Below are positions 9,955 to 18,137 of a stretch of DNA of 35,248 nucleotides, piece after piece. Each line of letters starts with the position of its first letter. Positions within the stretch are counted from its first letter, which is position 1. The stretch lies in the NCBI GenBank assembly GCA_947479815.1, contig CANKAT010000027.1, positions 1 through 35,248 of the forward strand. The letters are read 5' to 3'. A model generated the notes under the pieces. That model made no database searches and had not been told where the DNA came from. It saw nothing but the letters and a program-made list of their open reading frames with translations. The position numbers and the translations under genes were made by a program. This stretch comes from Sphingobacteriaceae bacterium (GTDB lineage Bacteria > Bacteroidota > Bacteroidia > Sphingobacteriales > Sphingobacteriaceae).

Positions 9955-10704
9955 TTATTGAGGGTCTTGAAGTAGATTCGTTTTATACTTGATGAATTTC
10001 AATATGAAATAGAAAACTATTGAAGCTGCTCCTGCAAAATATAAGGCTTCATTAAAGTTTTTTTCCTCTTTAACCATTTCTCCGACAAAATCAAAAAGGC
10101 AGAATAGGATAAGAAGTGCCGCAAGTCCATTTTTTTCTTGGCGAAGAACTTTTTTCCAATTGAAATTATAATTGACTTTTTTGAAAGAGCTAAGTTTTGG
10201 AACGATGATCGGTGTTTTTTGGGCCCATTCTAAATAAGTTTCTCCAAACTTATTTTTTAAGAACTGCTCTTCGGTAAAGATGATTCGTTCATAGTATAAA
10301 AAGTAAAATAGGGTAAAGGCAATTATAAACCAGAAATTACCAGTTAGCATTGCAATCCCAAGCCACATGAAAAAATTGCCTACATAAAGTGGATTTCTCA
10401 TGATTGAATAAATACCCGTTGTGTTTAAAACATCAGCTACCTGATGCTCAGTATTTCTACCTGAGGTATTTGGGCGACTATACCCAACGGTATATATACG
10501 GATAAAGAATCCAAGGAAAGCAACCAGCAGACAAGATAATTCATAGATACTCTCTTGAAAATTGTCTTTTAGAATCCAGTTTTCAGGATTTGACTCATTA
10601 ATTAAAAATAGGATGATTCCGATCGCGAAAATGATCAGTGGTAAAATGCTTCGGTACTTAAATAGCCAGGCACCCTGACTTTCCATTTGCTCAGTTAAGG
10701 CCAT
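9955..10704 (-). CDS. Isoprenylcysteine carboxyl methyltransferase-family membrane methyltransferase (LmtA-like)
   Basis: This 249-residue integral membrane protein has hydrophobic segments at about 19-36, 55-72, 110-137, 190-205 and 218-236. The ICMT/PEMT-type SAM-binding signature is present: GIYSIMRNPLYVGN (RNPLY at 103-107), followed by the EEQFLKNKFGETYLEW segment (about 145-160). The family transfers methyl groups to lipid-like or prenylcysteine substrates at membranes. The N-terminus (MALTEQMESQGAWLFKYRS) resembles what I remember of LmtA, the lipid A 1-phosphate methyltransferase first described in Leptospira. That resemblance is from memory and unchecked. The gene stands between the ABC-F gene and pyrD and has no obvious partner. 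Confidence 0.75.
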   Translation of the reverse strand: MALTEQMESQGAWLFKYRSILPLIIFAIGIILFLINESNPENWILKDNFQESIYELSCLLVAFLGFFIRIYTVGYSRPNTSGRNTEHQVADVLNTTGIYSIMRNPLYVGNFFMWLGIAMLTGNFWFIIAFTLFYFLYYERIIFTEEQFLKNKFGETYLEWAQKTPIIVPKLSSFKKVNYNFNWKKVLRQEKNGLAALLILFCLFDFVGEMVKEEKNFNEALYFAGAASIVFYFILKFIKYKTNLLQDPQ

Positions 10705-10891
10705 TCATTATTTTTAGGTTAAGATAATGTTAACCAAATGTAAATATTAAAATTCTATTTACAAATCTTGTAAATTACTGATGTTAAGGTTTTGTTCAAT
10801 TTATTGGGTAATATGGTTTTGAAATTAAACAATGGATAAAAAATTGTATGGTATTATATGGCTTCTGAAATAAAAATATAAATCAAACCTG

Positions 10892-10899
10892 TAACTTTG
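10892..10899 (+). promoter_or_regulatory. TAnnTTTG -7 box of pyrD
   Basis: TAACTTTG ends 4 nt before the ATG of pyrD and matches the Bacteroidota -7 consensus exactly. The spacing is the same as for the thioesterase gene. It implies a leaderless or very short 5' UTR. Confidence 0.5.
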
Positions 10900-10903
10900 C
10901 TGT

Positions 10904-11923
10904 ATGTACAAACTGATTAAACCCCTGTTATTTCAATTTGACCCTGAAAACATTCATTATGTCGTTACCGGAGCATTACGAAGAGTAAATCAGATTTGGG
11001 GTGTAAAATCATTCTTGAAAAACTTCTATCAATTAGAAGATAAACGACTTGCCAGAGAGGTATTAGGTTTAAAGTTTAAGAATCCACTTGGATTAGCTGC
11101 AGGTTTTGATAAAAATGCTTCATTGATTGAGGAGCTAGCTGAATTCGGATTTGGTTTTATTGAAATAGGAACGGTTACTCCCTTGCCGCAACCCGGTAAT
11201 GAAAAGCCGCGGATGTTTCGTTTGCCTCAAGATGATGCATTAATAAACCGAATGGGCTTTAATAATCAGGGGGTTGATGTTGTTGCAGCACGTTTAAAGC
11301 AGTTAGATAGGAAAGGATTGATCATTGGAGGAAATATAGGTAAGAATAAACTTACTCCCAATGAAGATGCAGTTAATGACTATATCAAATGCTTTGATCG
11401 GTTATTTGATGTTGTGGATTATTTTGTTGTAAATGTGAGTTCGCCAAATACACCTGGATTACGTGAATTACAGGAAAAAGAACCCCTTAAACATATCCTT
11501 AATACACTTCAGCAGCGTAACAATAAAAATCAGATATCGAGGCCAATTTTGCTTAAAATAGCTCCAGATCTGACTAATTCTCAATTGGATGATATTATTG
11601 AGATTGTGATTGAAACAAAGATTGCCGGGGTTATCGCTACTAATACCACGATCTCTCGTGATGATTTATTGTCATCAGATAATTTGAAAAAAGAAAGTGG
11701 GGGCTTAAGCGGAAAACCTTTAAGTATTCGTTCAACTGAAGTTATTCGCTATCTTTCTGAACATTCAAATAAATCTTTTGTGATTATAGGAGTTGGTGGA
11801 ATTCATTCACCTGAAGATGCCATTCAAAAGATCCAAGCCGGAGCATCGCTCATCCAGATCTATACAGGTTTTATCTATGAAGGACCGGGATTGGTTAAGA
11901 GGATACTAAAAGGCTTGTTATAG
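10904..11923 (+). CDS. pyrD: Dihydroorotate dehydrogenase (quinone), class 2
   Basis: The 339-residue protein is a full-length class 2 enzyme, the FMN-dependent oxidation of dihydroorotate to orotate in pyrimidine synthesis, with electrons passed to quinone at the inner membrane. The N-terminal helical region typical of class 2 is present ([19 protein letters not shown]). The barrel follows with [13 protein letters not shown] (about 60-72), [16 protein letters not shown], and the active-site loop [14 protein letters not shown] with the catalytic serine at 179/180. ATNTT and SGGLSGKPL then follow, with the phosphate-binding IIGVGGI near the C-terminus. The gene is monocistronic in this window and has a promoter box immediately upstream. 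Confidence 0.97.
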   Translation: MYKLIKPLLFQFDPENIHYVVTGALRRVNQIWGVKSFLKNFYQLEDKRLAREVLGLKFKNPLGLAAGFDKNASLIEELAEFGFGFIEIGTVTPLPQPGNEKPRMFRLPQDDALINRMGFNNQGVDVVAARLKQLDRKGLIIGGNIGKNKLTPNEDAVNDYIKCFDRLFDVVDYFVVNVSSPNTPGLRELQEKEPLKHILNTLQQRNNKNQISRPILLKIAPDLTNSQLDDIIEIVIETKIAGVIATNTTISRDDLLSSDNLKKESGGLSGKPLSIRSTEVIRYLSEHSNKSFVIIGVGGIHSPEDAIQKIQAGASLIQIYTGFIYEGPGLVKRILKGLL

Positions 11924-12061
11924 ATCAAAATACTACAAGAATTATCGTCATCTCAAACATGCAAAGCATTTTAGTTTCAAAAATAAAATGTCGCGTGTAG
12001 AGATCTGTTGATCAATCCACTAATTTGTATTGGATTATAATTTTGATCCTAATAGCATAAA

Positions 12062-12095
12062 ACAAAAAAAATCCTGATCAAATATGATCAGGATT
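12062..12095 (-). terminator. Rho-independent terminator of the tRNA-Cys / 60-aa protein unit
   Basis: An 11-bp stem (AATCCTGATCA / TGATCAGGATT) with a 4-base loop lies at 12070-12095. On the minus strand it is followed by a run of eight T residues. It sits 22 bp after the stop of the small protein gene and points in its direction. The pyrD side lacks a comparable T-tract. Confidence 0.8.
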
Positions 12096-12117
12096 GAATT
12101 CTTAGATCAAAGAAAAA

Positions 12118-12300
12118 TTATTTCTTAGCAGCGGCCTCGATTGCAGCTAAAACAGCATTGTTTTTGCTAACCTGACTTTTCGCAGATTCTGCCGAACGGC
12201 TACCGATTTCAATATCTCGGCCTAGTTTTAAAAATTGAACCTCTAAACGTGAAGTGGTTTTATTTTTTCTGTCTTTTCTTTTTAAACGTGTAACACCCAT
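12118..12300 (-). CDS. Small basic conserved-type protein, 60 aa
   Basis: The ATG at 12300 gives a 60-residue protein. I reject the longer upstream extension because it would run through the tRNA-Cys gene. The N-terminus is strongly basic (MGVTRLKRKDRKNKTTSRL) and the C-terminus is Ala/Lys-rich (NNAVLAAIEAAAKK). No membrane segment or signal peptide is visible. From memory, Bacteroidota genomes carry small proteins starting MGVTRLKRK-RKN annotated only as hypothetical. The composition resembles a nucleic-acid- or ribosome-associated protein, which is inference. It lies 25 nt after tRNA-Cys on the same strand and shares its terminator, so the two are probably transcribed together. Confidence 0.8.
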   Translation of the reverse strand: MGVTRLKRKDRKNKTTSRLEVQFLKLGRDIEIGSRSAESAKSQVSKNNAVLAAIEAAAKK

Positions 12301-12325
12301 GGTTTTAAATTTTATTTTTTTTATG

Positions 12326-12396
12326 AGGTCAGGAGCGGATTCGAACCGCTGTAAAAGGTTTTGCAGACCTCTGCCTAGCCACTCGGCCACCCGACC
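12326..12396 (-). tRNA. tRNA-Cys (GCA)
   Basis: The 71-nt gene folds into a full cloverleaf: acceptor stem GGTCGGG/CCTGACC with one G-T pair, anticodon loop CTGCAAA (anticodon GCA), and T arm AGCGG TTCGAAT CCGCT. The discriminator base is U, as expected for tRNA-Cys. The CCA end is not encoded. Confidence 0.96.
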
Positions 12397-12447
12397 TTAT
12401 GTAAAGGATTGCAAAAGTAGCAAATTATTATTGCTACCCAACAATTT

Positions 12448-13191
12448 TTAATAATTTCTTCTTATTTCAGAACAGAATATGGATGCAGAAATTGCAACGT
12501 TTAGAGATTCTGCACTTCCGAAGCGTGGAATAGTGACCGGAAAGTCAATCATTTTTATCAGATCAGCATTAATTCCCTTTCCTTCGTTGCCTAATAACAG
12601 GATTCCTTCCTGACCGAAAGTAGTTTTGTAAATTGATTGGCCATCTAATAAAGCGCCATAAACAGGAAGCTTTGTTCTTGAAAAAAGATCTTCCAAGTCT
12701 GAATATATAATCTTAACCCTAGCCAGTGAACCCATACTTGCCTGTACTACTTTAGGGTTGAATGCTTCAACAGTATCCTGAGAACAGATAATGTGCTTGA
12801 TTCCGAACCAATCTGCCGTTCGTATGATTGTGCCTAAATTACCAGGGTCCTGAATACCGTCTAATGCTATTGAGAAATTGCCTTCTAGTAATTCTATTTT
12901 TAATTTCTCAGTACTGGGTATTTTAATTATTGCCAGTAATTGTTGAGGAGCACTTAAAGCACTTATCTTAGATAAATTATCAGAGCTTATTTGATGTAGC
13001 TTTATATTTTGTGATAATTTACCCAACTTTGGCACTACATCTGTAAGATGATAGATAGAATCAATTTCAAATTCTGAATTAATGAATTCGATAATTGATT
13101 TTAATCCTTCAACAATGAAAAGACCATGTTCTTTTCTGAACTTTTTTTGATGTAAAGATTTTATAAAACTTATTTGAGACTTTGAAATCAT
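12448..13191 (-). CDS. SpoU/TrmH-family RNA 2'-O-methyltransferase
   Basis: From the ATG at 13191 the protein has 247 residues. The extension upstream to 13290 would overlap the divergent neighbour deeply and lacks family similarity. It has an N-terminal substrate-binding domain (KKFRKEHGLFIVEG, about 16-29) and the C-terminal trefoil-knot methyltransferase domain with all three SpoU motifs: DGIQDPGNLGTIIRTADWFG (111-130), LLLGNEGKGI and IPRFGSAESLNVAISASI. These enzymes methylate the 2'-O of ribose in rRNA or tRNA using SAM; RlmB or a related 23S enzyme is a possible counterpart, but the exact site cannot be assigned. It is divergent from the TamA-like gene, and the two coding starts overlap by 10 bp. 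Confidence 0.92.
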   Translation of the reverse strand: MISKSQISFIKSLHQKKFRKEHGLFIVEGLKSIIEFINSEFEIDSIYHLTDVVPKLGKLSQNIKLHQISSDNLSKISALSAPQQLLAIIKIPSTEKLKIELLEGNFSIALDGIQDPGNLGTIIRTADWFGIKHIICSQDTVEAFNPKVVQASMGSLARVKIIYSDLEDLFSRTKLPVYGALLDGQSIYKTTFGQEGILLLGNEGKGINADLIKMIDFPVTIPRFGSAESLNVAISASIFCSEIRRNY

Positions 13192-15554
13192 ACCTTCTCT
13201 GCCGTAGTTGTTTACCTGCAAGTATACTGCTTTTGTTCCTAATATTTGCCGGCTGTAATGCATCCAAGTATCTGCCCGAAGATCAGGCATTGGTTAAGAA
13301 AGTTAGGTTACAGGGGGTAGATAAGCAATTTTTAGAAACTGCACTAACCTTTGTTCAGAGTGATATTCGCCCCAATTCAAGACAGAATCTGGCTTTATAT
13401 AATTTTTTCAATACTCGTAGAGGAAAATACCGTACCGACAGGATTAAAGCAATTGGAGAGGCTCCGCATGTCCTTGATAGTTCATTATTGGAGATATCAC
13501 GTGTTCAGATTGAGAAATTCCTTGCCTCAAAAGGGTATTTTAATGCCAAAGTAAAAAGCGACCTGAAGATTAAGAAGCAAAATGCCGAAATTAACTTCAC
13601 GGCTGATATTGGTTCTGAATTCAAAATCAAGAAAATAAGTTTCGAAATTGAAGATACCACAGTTTCTGCTCTTTATCTGGCTAACCGTGATAAGTTTACC
13701 CGTTTACAGGAAGGAAAGCGCTTCGACTCAGATAGCCTTGCCTATGAGCGGGAACAGATATACAAACTAATGAAGCAGCATGGTTATTATGATTATGTTA
13801 GGCAGTTTGTGAGGTTTGATGTGGATAGTAACCTGCTTAACAATGAAGCTAATCTTAGATTATTTCTTGCAAATCCTGCAAATAAATCTGCGCATCAAAC
13901 CTATACTATTGATAATAGTGTCCTAACTATTTCTAATAGCAATGGACTAAATGCCGGACTAAAGACTGACACCGTTGCAATTGATTCACAATTTCATTTT
14001 GTTGATTATTCTGGAAAATTTAATGCTAAGCCAATTAGTCGTTATATTTATTTAAAGAAAAATGATCTTTATAATATTGATAATGAGGAAGTTACTTATG
14101 ATCGTTTGTATGATTTTAATGTTTTTAGAAATTTGAAGATTGAGTATCAGAAGTCAGGCGACAGTACCTACAAATTAGTACCGAATTATTCGATTACACC
14201 ACTTAAAAGGATGAGTAACAGGGTTGAAGGTGAATATACTTTTAATTCAGGACGGAATGGATTCAATATTGGAAATACGTATACCAATCGAAATCTATTT
14301 GGGGGTGCCGAACATCTAGAAATTAAGGCAAAATATGGAATATTTTTCAATGCAGATGGAAGCGGCAATGTTTTTGACCGGGTATTTAGCCGCGATCTTC
14401 AGCTGGGAGCAAATCTGGTTATACCGAAATTATTCGTTCCATTCAATATCCCCTCAATGGGAAGAAATGGGATACCACGTACCACAATTTCAAGTAGTTT
14501 CCAGCTTTTTGATCAAAGGCAAGCCTTTTCAAGCAGGGTCTTTATTAATTCTATAATTTATGATTGGGTAGAAACTAAAACTAAGCTACACTCTTTCACG
14601 CCTATAAATATTGAATTCAGGAAGGGAAAACTTGATCCTGTATTCAGGGATAGTTTAATTCAGAGAGGCTTTGAATTATATGTCAGGACCAACGATAGGC
14701 GTTTTTTCAATTTGGGAAGTCAGTATGCTTTTACCTCTAATGCTATTAAGCTAAATACGTATAGTAATTTTTTATATTTCAAAGGATCAATTGACGCAGC
14801 TGGCAATTCGCTTGGATTATTGAATAAGATAGTGAACTTCAATGTAGATAATGATGGTTTCAGAACTATAATGGGATTACCTTATCAGCAATATTTAAAG
14901 ACAGAAATAGACCTTAGATATTATTGGTCATTTGGTGGAGAGAAGCAATTGGTGGCTCGTATTAACCCGGGTGTTGGTATTGCTTATGGTAACAGCGATC
15001 AATTAACTTTTGAGAAGAATTTCTTTGCAGGTGGATCAAGTGGAGTAAGAGCATGGCAGGCACGTACTTTAGGTCCCGGTAATTACAATAGAGCTATTCT
15101 GGGGAGTGATGGCAAGGCAGATACATTGAGAGCCAATCTGCGTAATCTCGATCAGTTAGGAGAGATTAAAATGGAGGGTAATTTGGAGTATCGTTTTAAG
15201 ATAGCAGATAATATTTTGAATGCAAAAGTCAAGGGAGCAACTTTTGCAGATATTGGAAACGTTTGGAGACAAAAACAAACTGTTGAAAATCCGGGTGGTG
15301 AATTTAAATTCAATCAGTTTCTGGGTCAGCTTGCAGTTGGAGTTGGCGCTGGTTTACGTTTTGATCTTAACTACTTTGTGTTCAGATTCGATGCTGGTAT
15401 CAAGGTGAAAGATCCACAATTCACGGGTTCAGATCAATACGTAATAAAGCATCTATTTAATAAAAAGCAATTTAAACTCGATTATTCAGAAACGCATCGA
15501 CCAGATATTTATCGCTTTGTGCAGTATAATTTCGGTATTGGTATGCCATTTTAA
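13182..15554 (+). CDS. BamA/TamA-family outer-membrane lipoprotein
   Basis: The 790-residue protein starts with TTG at 13182. No ATG or GTG lies between the upstream in-frame stop and the signal sequence, so TTG is the only start that keeps the leader. The leader ends in a lipobox (LIFAGC, Cys25). POTRA-like regions follow (for example SKGYFNAKVKSDLKI and QHGYYDYV). The C-terminal half (about 390-790) is a 16-strand-type surface-antigen/D15 barrel with NRNLFGGAEHLEIKAKYG, FFAGGSSGVRAWQARTLGPG and a terminal YNFGIGMPF. The family inserts or translocates proteins, or possibly lipids, at the outer membrane. Lipidated TamA/TamL-like versions are typical of Bacteroidota. The 3' end converges with the next gene, with a 9-bp gap. 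Confidence 0.9.
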   Translation: MKSYLLCRSCLPASILLLFLIFAGCNASKYLPEDQALVKKVRLQGVDKQFLETALTFVQSDIRPNSRQNLALYNFFNTRRGKYRTDRIKAIGEAPHVLDSSLLEISRVQIEKFLASKGYFNAKVKSDLKIKKQNAEINFTADIGSEFKIKKISFEIEDTTVSALYLANRDKFTRLQEGKRFDSDSLAYEREQIYKLMKQHGYYDYVRQFVRFDVDSNLLNNEANLRLFLANPANKSAHQTYTIDNSVLTISNSNGLNAGLKTDTVAIDSQFHFVDYSGKFNAKPISRYIYLKKNDLYNIDNEEVTYDRLYDFNVFRNLKIEYQKSGDSTYKLVPNYSITPLKRMSNRVEGEYTFNSGRNGFNIGNTYTNRNLFGGAEHLEIKAKYGIFFNADGSGNVFDRVFSRDLQLGANLVIPKLFVPFNIPSMGRNGIPRTTISSSFQLFDQRQAFSSRVFINSIIYDWVETKTKLHSFTPINIEFRKGKLDPVFRDSLIQRGFELYVRTNDRRFFNLGSQYAFTSNAIKLNTYSNFLYFKGSIDAAGNSLGLLNKIVNFNVDNDGFRTIMGLPYQQYLKTEIDLRYYWSFGGEKQLVARINPGVGIAYGNSDQLTFEKNFFAGGSSGVRAWQARTLGPGNYNRAILGSDGKADTLRANLRNLDQLGEIKMEGNLEYRFKIADNILNAKVKGATFADIGNVWRQKQTVENPGGEFKFNQFLGQLAVGVGAGLRFDLNYFVFRFDAGIKVKDPQFTGSDQYVIKHLFNKKQFKLDYSETHRPDIYRFVQYNFGIGMPF

Positions 15555-15563
15555 AGCGTATTC

Positions 15564-16124
15564 CTAGATCAGGTTCTTCAAGCCATCAAATATAGTTTCA
15601 AAAAATGTAGGTAGTTTAAGTCCGTTGGTTGAATTGTAATAGAATATAAATACCAATATGATAATGGCAATAATAATGAATTTTCGAAAAAGGAGAGCCA
15701 GTATGATTAAAATTAAGGGCACGATCACTAATACCCACCAGTTTATATTTATAGGATTTATTGAATCACCTCTACGGATTACATAATATAATTTACCATG
15801 AGTGCCTGATTCGTTCTCATGACGTAAATAAAGAAAAGTGGATTTATCAATTGCTTGTGCTGCTACAGCTACACCATTATTGAATTTTAATACCTGACCG
15901 AATCCATTGATGCTAAATTGAAAGGTGCCATTTAGACTCTCTAAAGGCTTTTCCAATGAATCAACAGCAATAATGGCAATCTTATTATTCTTGAGTAAAT
16001 TCTCTTTCACAATGAAATTATTGAGAACCACTTCATTTCCCAAACTTAATTCCGACTGAGAATACACCTGATTGCTTGACAAAATAAAAAATAGTCCGAT
16101 GAAAATACTTCTGAAATTATTCAT
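15564..16124 (-). CDS. Exported small membrane protein of unknown function
   Basis: I do not recognise this 186-residue protein. It has a signal peptide (1-23, ending VYSQ), then a domain of about 100 residues with alternating hydrophobic strands (NNKIAIIAVDSLEKPLESLN, FNNGVAVAAQAID, YLRHENESGTHGKLYYVIR). Two adjacent hydrophobic segments follow (129-146 and 149-163) separated by RKF. A short tail completes it (LPTFFETIFDGLKNLI). The soluble part should be periplasmic. It is on the same strand as the TraB-like gene, 51 bp downstream, so co-transcription is possible. Confidence 0.8.
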   Translation of the reverse strand: MNNFRSIFIGLFFILSSNQVYSQSELSLGNEVVLNNFIVKENLLKNNKIAIIAVDSLEKPLESLNGTFQFSINGFGQVLKFNNGVAVAAQAIDKSTFLYLRHENESGTHGKLYYVIRRGDSINPININWWVLVIVPLILIILALLFRKFIIIAIIILVFIFYYNSTNGLKLPTFFETIFDGLKNLI

Positions 16125-16175
16125 TCAAATGATCAATTATTATAATTAAAAAGCCAACATGGAACATGATAAAAA

Positions 16176-16937
16176 TTAATGGTCTTGAACTTGTGTGACA
16201 AGATTTACAGATCTAACTTTTCTCAATTCATTCACTGCTCTATTATGATGATTCGCTCCGGTTAGAACGATAATTCGTTTTCCTTTATTATTTATTGCCA
16301 AGGCTTTGATATTATCTGCAATTCGCTGATCACGGCTAACTTGAAAGTCATCGTAATACTGATAGGGTGTATTTTTCAGAACCTCAGTTTGCCCCTTTGT
16401 AAACTCCTCGGTTAAAGCATCATACTTTCCATCCATTAAATGGTTTGCACCCAAATTCGCCATCATTTCTCCTCGTTTAGTGATAATTGCAGGGAGGTCT
16501 TTGGCAATTCTAGCTTTCACAATCGCACTGTCGCGCATTATTTGTTGATTCATTGCTCTAAATTTACCGAACTCACCAATTGTTTCCTTCATAAAATTTG
16601 CGGGGAGAGGCTTGCCTTCAAAATCTGACCCCATGAAGTCAATACCAGCCTTTACAGCTTCTGGGAATTCATTTTTGAACATAATCATTTCCGGATTATA
16701 TAATGGATTTAAATAATTTGTGTCTCTATTCATATCCTCTGGCCTGATCTCTACGGCAATGATATCGGGTTTAAAGTTCTGAATGATTCGTCTGACATGT
16801 TCAAAATTATAATTCACATTCTTTTTATGTCCGCCATGAATGGTTGGAAGGATGAGTACCTCAGTTTTTTGAGCAAAAATTGGGTTTGTAAAACTGCTGA
16901 TCAAAAATAGTACAGCTAAATAGATTTTAAATTTCAT
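16176..16937 (-). CDS. TraB/Tiki-superfamily-like exported protein
   Basis: The 253-residue protein has a signal peptide (1-22, FAQ). The mature part begins with VLILPTIHGGHKKN (H34, H37), continues with PDIIAVEIRPEDM (E63) and ends with RIIVLTGANHHNRAV (GANH at 227-230). An N-terminal GxxH-like motif, a conserved Glu and a C-terminal GxNH motif are the landmarks of the TraB/PrgY/Tiki/ChaN-like superfamily, some of which are metal-dependent proteases. A short internal MANLGANH (about 159-166) echoes the C-terminal motif. The exported location fits an extracytoplasmic hydrolase; its substrate is unknown. It lies 4 bp downstream of the CBM9-like gene and is probably co-transcribed with it. Confidence 0.7.
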   Translation of the reverse strand: MKFKIYLAVLFLISSFTNPIFAQKTEVLILPTIHGGHKKNVNYNFEHVRRIIQNFKPDIIAVEIRPEDMNRDTNYLNPLYNPEMIMFKNEFPEAVKAGIDFMGSDFEGKPLPANFMKETIGEFGKFRAMNQQIMRDSAIVKARIAKDLPAIITKRGEMMANLGANHLMDGKYDALTEEFTKGQTEVLKNTPYQYYDDFQVSRDQRIADNIKALAINNKGKRIIVLTGANHHNRAVNELRKVRSVNLVTQVQDH

Positions 16938-16941
16938 GTGA

Positions 16942-18060
16942 TTAAGGTAAAATTAAATTACTGATCAATCCATCCTGATCAAGACTGATTATAGTATTGC
17001 TTCCTTCCTCTCTGATACTAATGAGAAACTGCTTACTATTTACTTCAAGATTGAGACTGTTCTTTTTTCCGTTTATCTGAATATCATTTTCAGGAACTTT
17101 TAGTTCATTCAGACTTGAAGCGTATTTTTTATTTTTTTTCAAGTATTCTTTCTGCTTGTAATAGGCCAGCCATAAGTATTGACGTTGTTTTTCTGAATAG
17201 GGAAGAACAAATGTTTGAACACTAGTATTAGGAGTGTTTTCAGAAAATAGGGTATATCCCCATCTTTCCGGATAATGCATATTGATTATACCCTGTGGGC
17301 TCCAGCATGAATAATGAGGAGGGTAAGCCTTTCCGGTACTATCTAATGCTTTGGAATAAACTCCATCTTTTACTAAAAAATCAAAATTAGTTCTCAAAAA
17401 GTTGATTCTGAGATTCGTATTTTGTTTCGCATCTTTTGGATTAAAATTGAACGCTGAAAGTGGTAAGGCAATCTCTGCAGTCCACCCATTATCAATATCC
17501 TCTGCTTTGTTGATCGTCCCGTTTATTTTAACAGCTGATTGGATTCCTATAGGTATCCATCCGCTAACCGGAACACCAGCATCCCTGTAAGGCTTATTCA
17601 TGATCAAAAAGAGCATGTTATTTTGAGGATTAATCTGTATCTCAAAATCATCATTCATAGAATTATCGGGGTCGATAAAAATCTTAAAAACATTATCTCG
17701 GAATATAATATCTTTTTCAGGTTTAGTATTGGCCCAAACATGTGGCTCCTGTAATTGAGCAGCGATGTATAGATATTTTTCATCCCAAAGCATCTTAACC
17801 CTGGTTTTAGTTGTAGGAATAGGTTTAAGATCTCCTTCAATGTCTACAAAAAAGTCTGACCATCGAGTATCAAGCCATGCTTTTTCATCCAGTTCTCCAT
17901 CAATTTTTAGTATAGTCTTAGTATGAAATAAAGTATAGGCTTTGGGTTCTGAAAATAGATTTTCAATCCCTGTGAATGGAGATTGTGCAAATAAGTTAAT
18001 AGATGCAAAACAACCTAATGATATGATTATTAGGCTTTTTAAATTGATTTTTGCTTGCAA
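16942..18060 (-). CDS. Exported carbohydrate-binding family 9-like protein
   Basis: The 372-residue protein starts with TTG at 18060, the only start that preserves the signal peptide (about 1-26, LFAQ). An in-frame TAA lies six codons upstream. The CBM9/DOMON-like beta-sandwich occupies about 45-265: ILKIDGELDEKAW, TRVKMLWDEKYLYIAAQLQEPHVWAN, DNVFKIFIDPDNS, GWTAEIALPLSAFN, and the closing SCWSPQGIINMHYPERWGYTLF. In related proteins this fold binds sugars or heme in the extracytoplasmic space. Residues 290-372 form a less conserved tail. The protein may deliver a glycan-degrading activity; no catalytic motif is apparent. Confidence 0.85.
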   Translation of the reverse strand: MQAKINLKSLIIISLGCFASINLFAQSPFTGIENLFSEPKAYTLFHTKTILKIDGELDEKAWLDTRWSDFFVDIEGDLKPIPTTKTRVKMLWDEKYLYIAAQLQEPHVWANTKPEKDIIFRDNVFKIFIDPDNSMNDDFEIQINPQNNMLFLIMNKPYRDAGVPVSGWIPIGIQSAVKINGTINKAEDIDNGWTAEIALPLSAFNFNPKDAKQNTNLRINFLRTNFDFLVKDGVYSKALDSTGKAYPPHYSCWSPQGIINMHYPERWGYTLFSENTPNTSVQTFVLPYSEKQRQYLWLAYYKQKEYLKKNKKYASSLNELKVPENDIQINGKKNSLNLEVNSKQFLISIREEGSNTIISLDQDGLISNLILP

Positions 18061-18137
18061 AAGGTTTATTTAAATTTTATGATATTATCTTAATGATTGT
18101 TAAAGCTATACTAAATTGTTCGCAGATTCATCTTCAA

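Noticed and set aside
12301-12390. N-terminal extension of the 60-residue protein
   Set aside because: It would translate through the tRNA-Cys gene; the ATG at 12300 gives the expected basic N-terminus.
13192-13290. N-terminal extension of the SpoU methyltransferase
   Set aside because: The added residues are antisense to the TamA-like signal peptide and show no similarity to the family's N-terminus.
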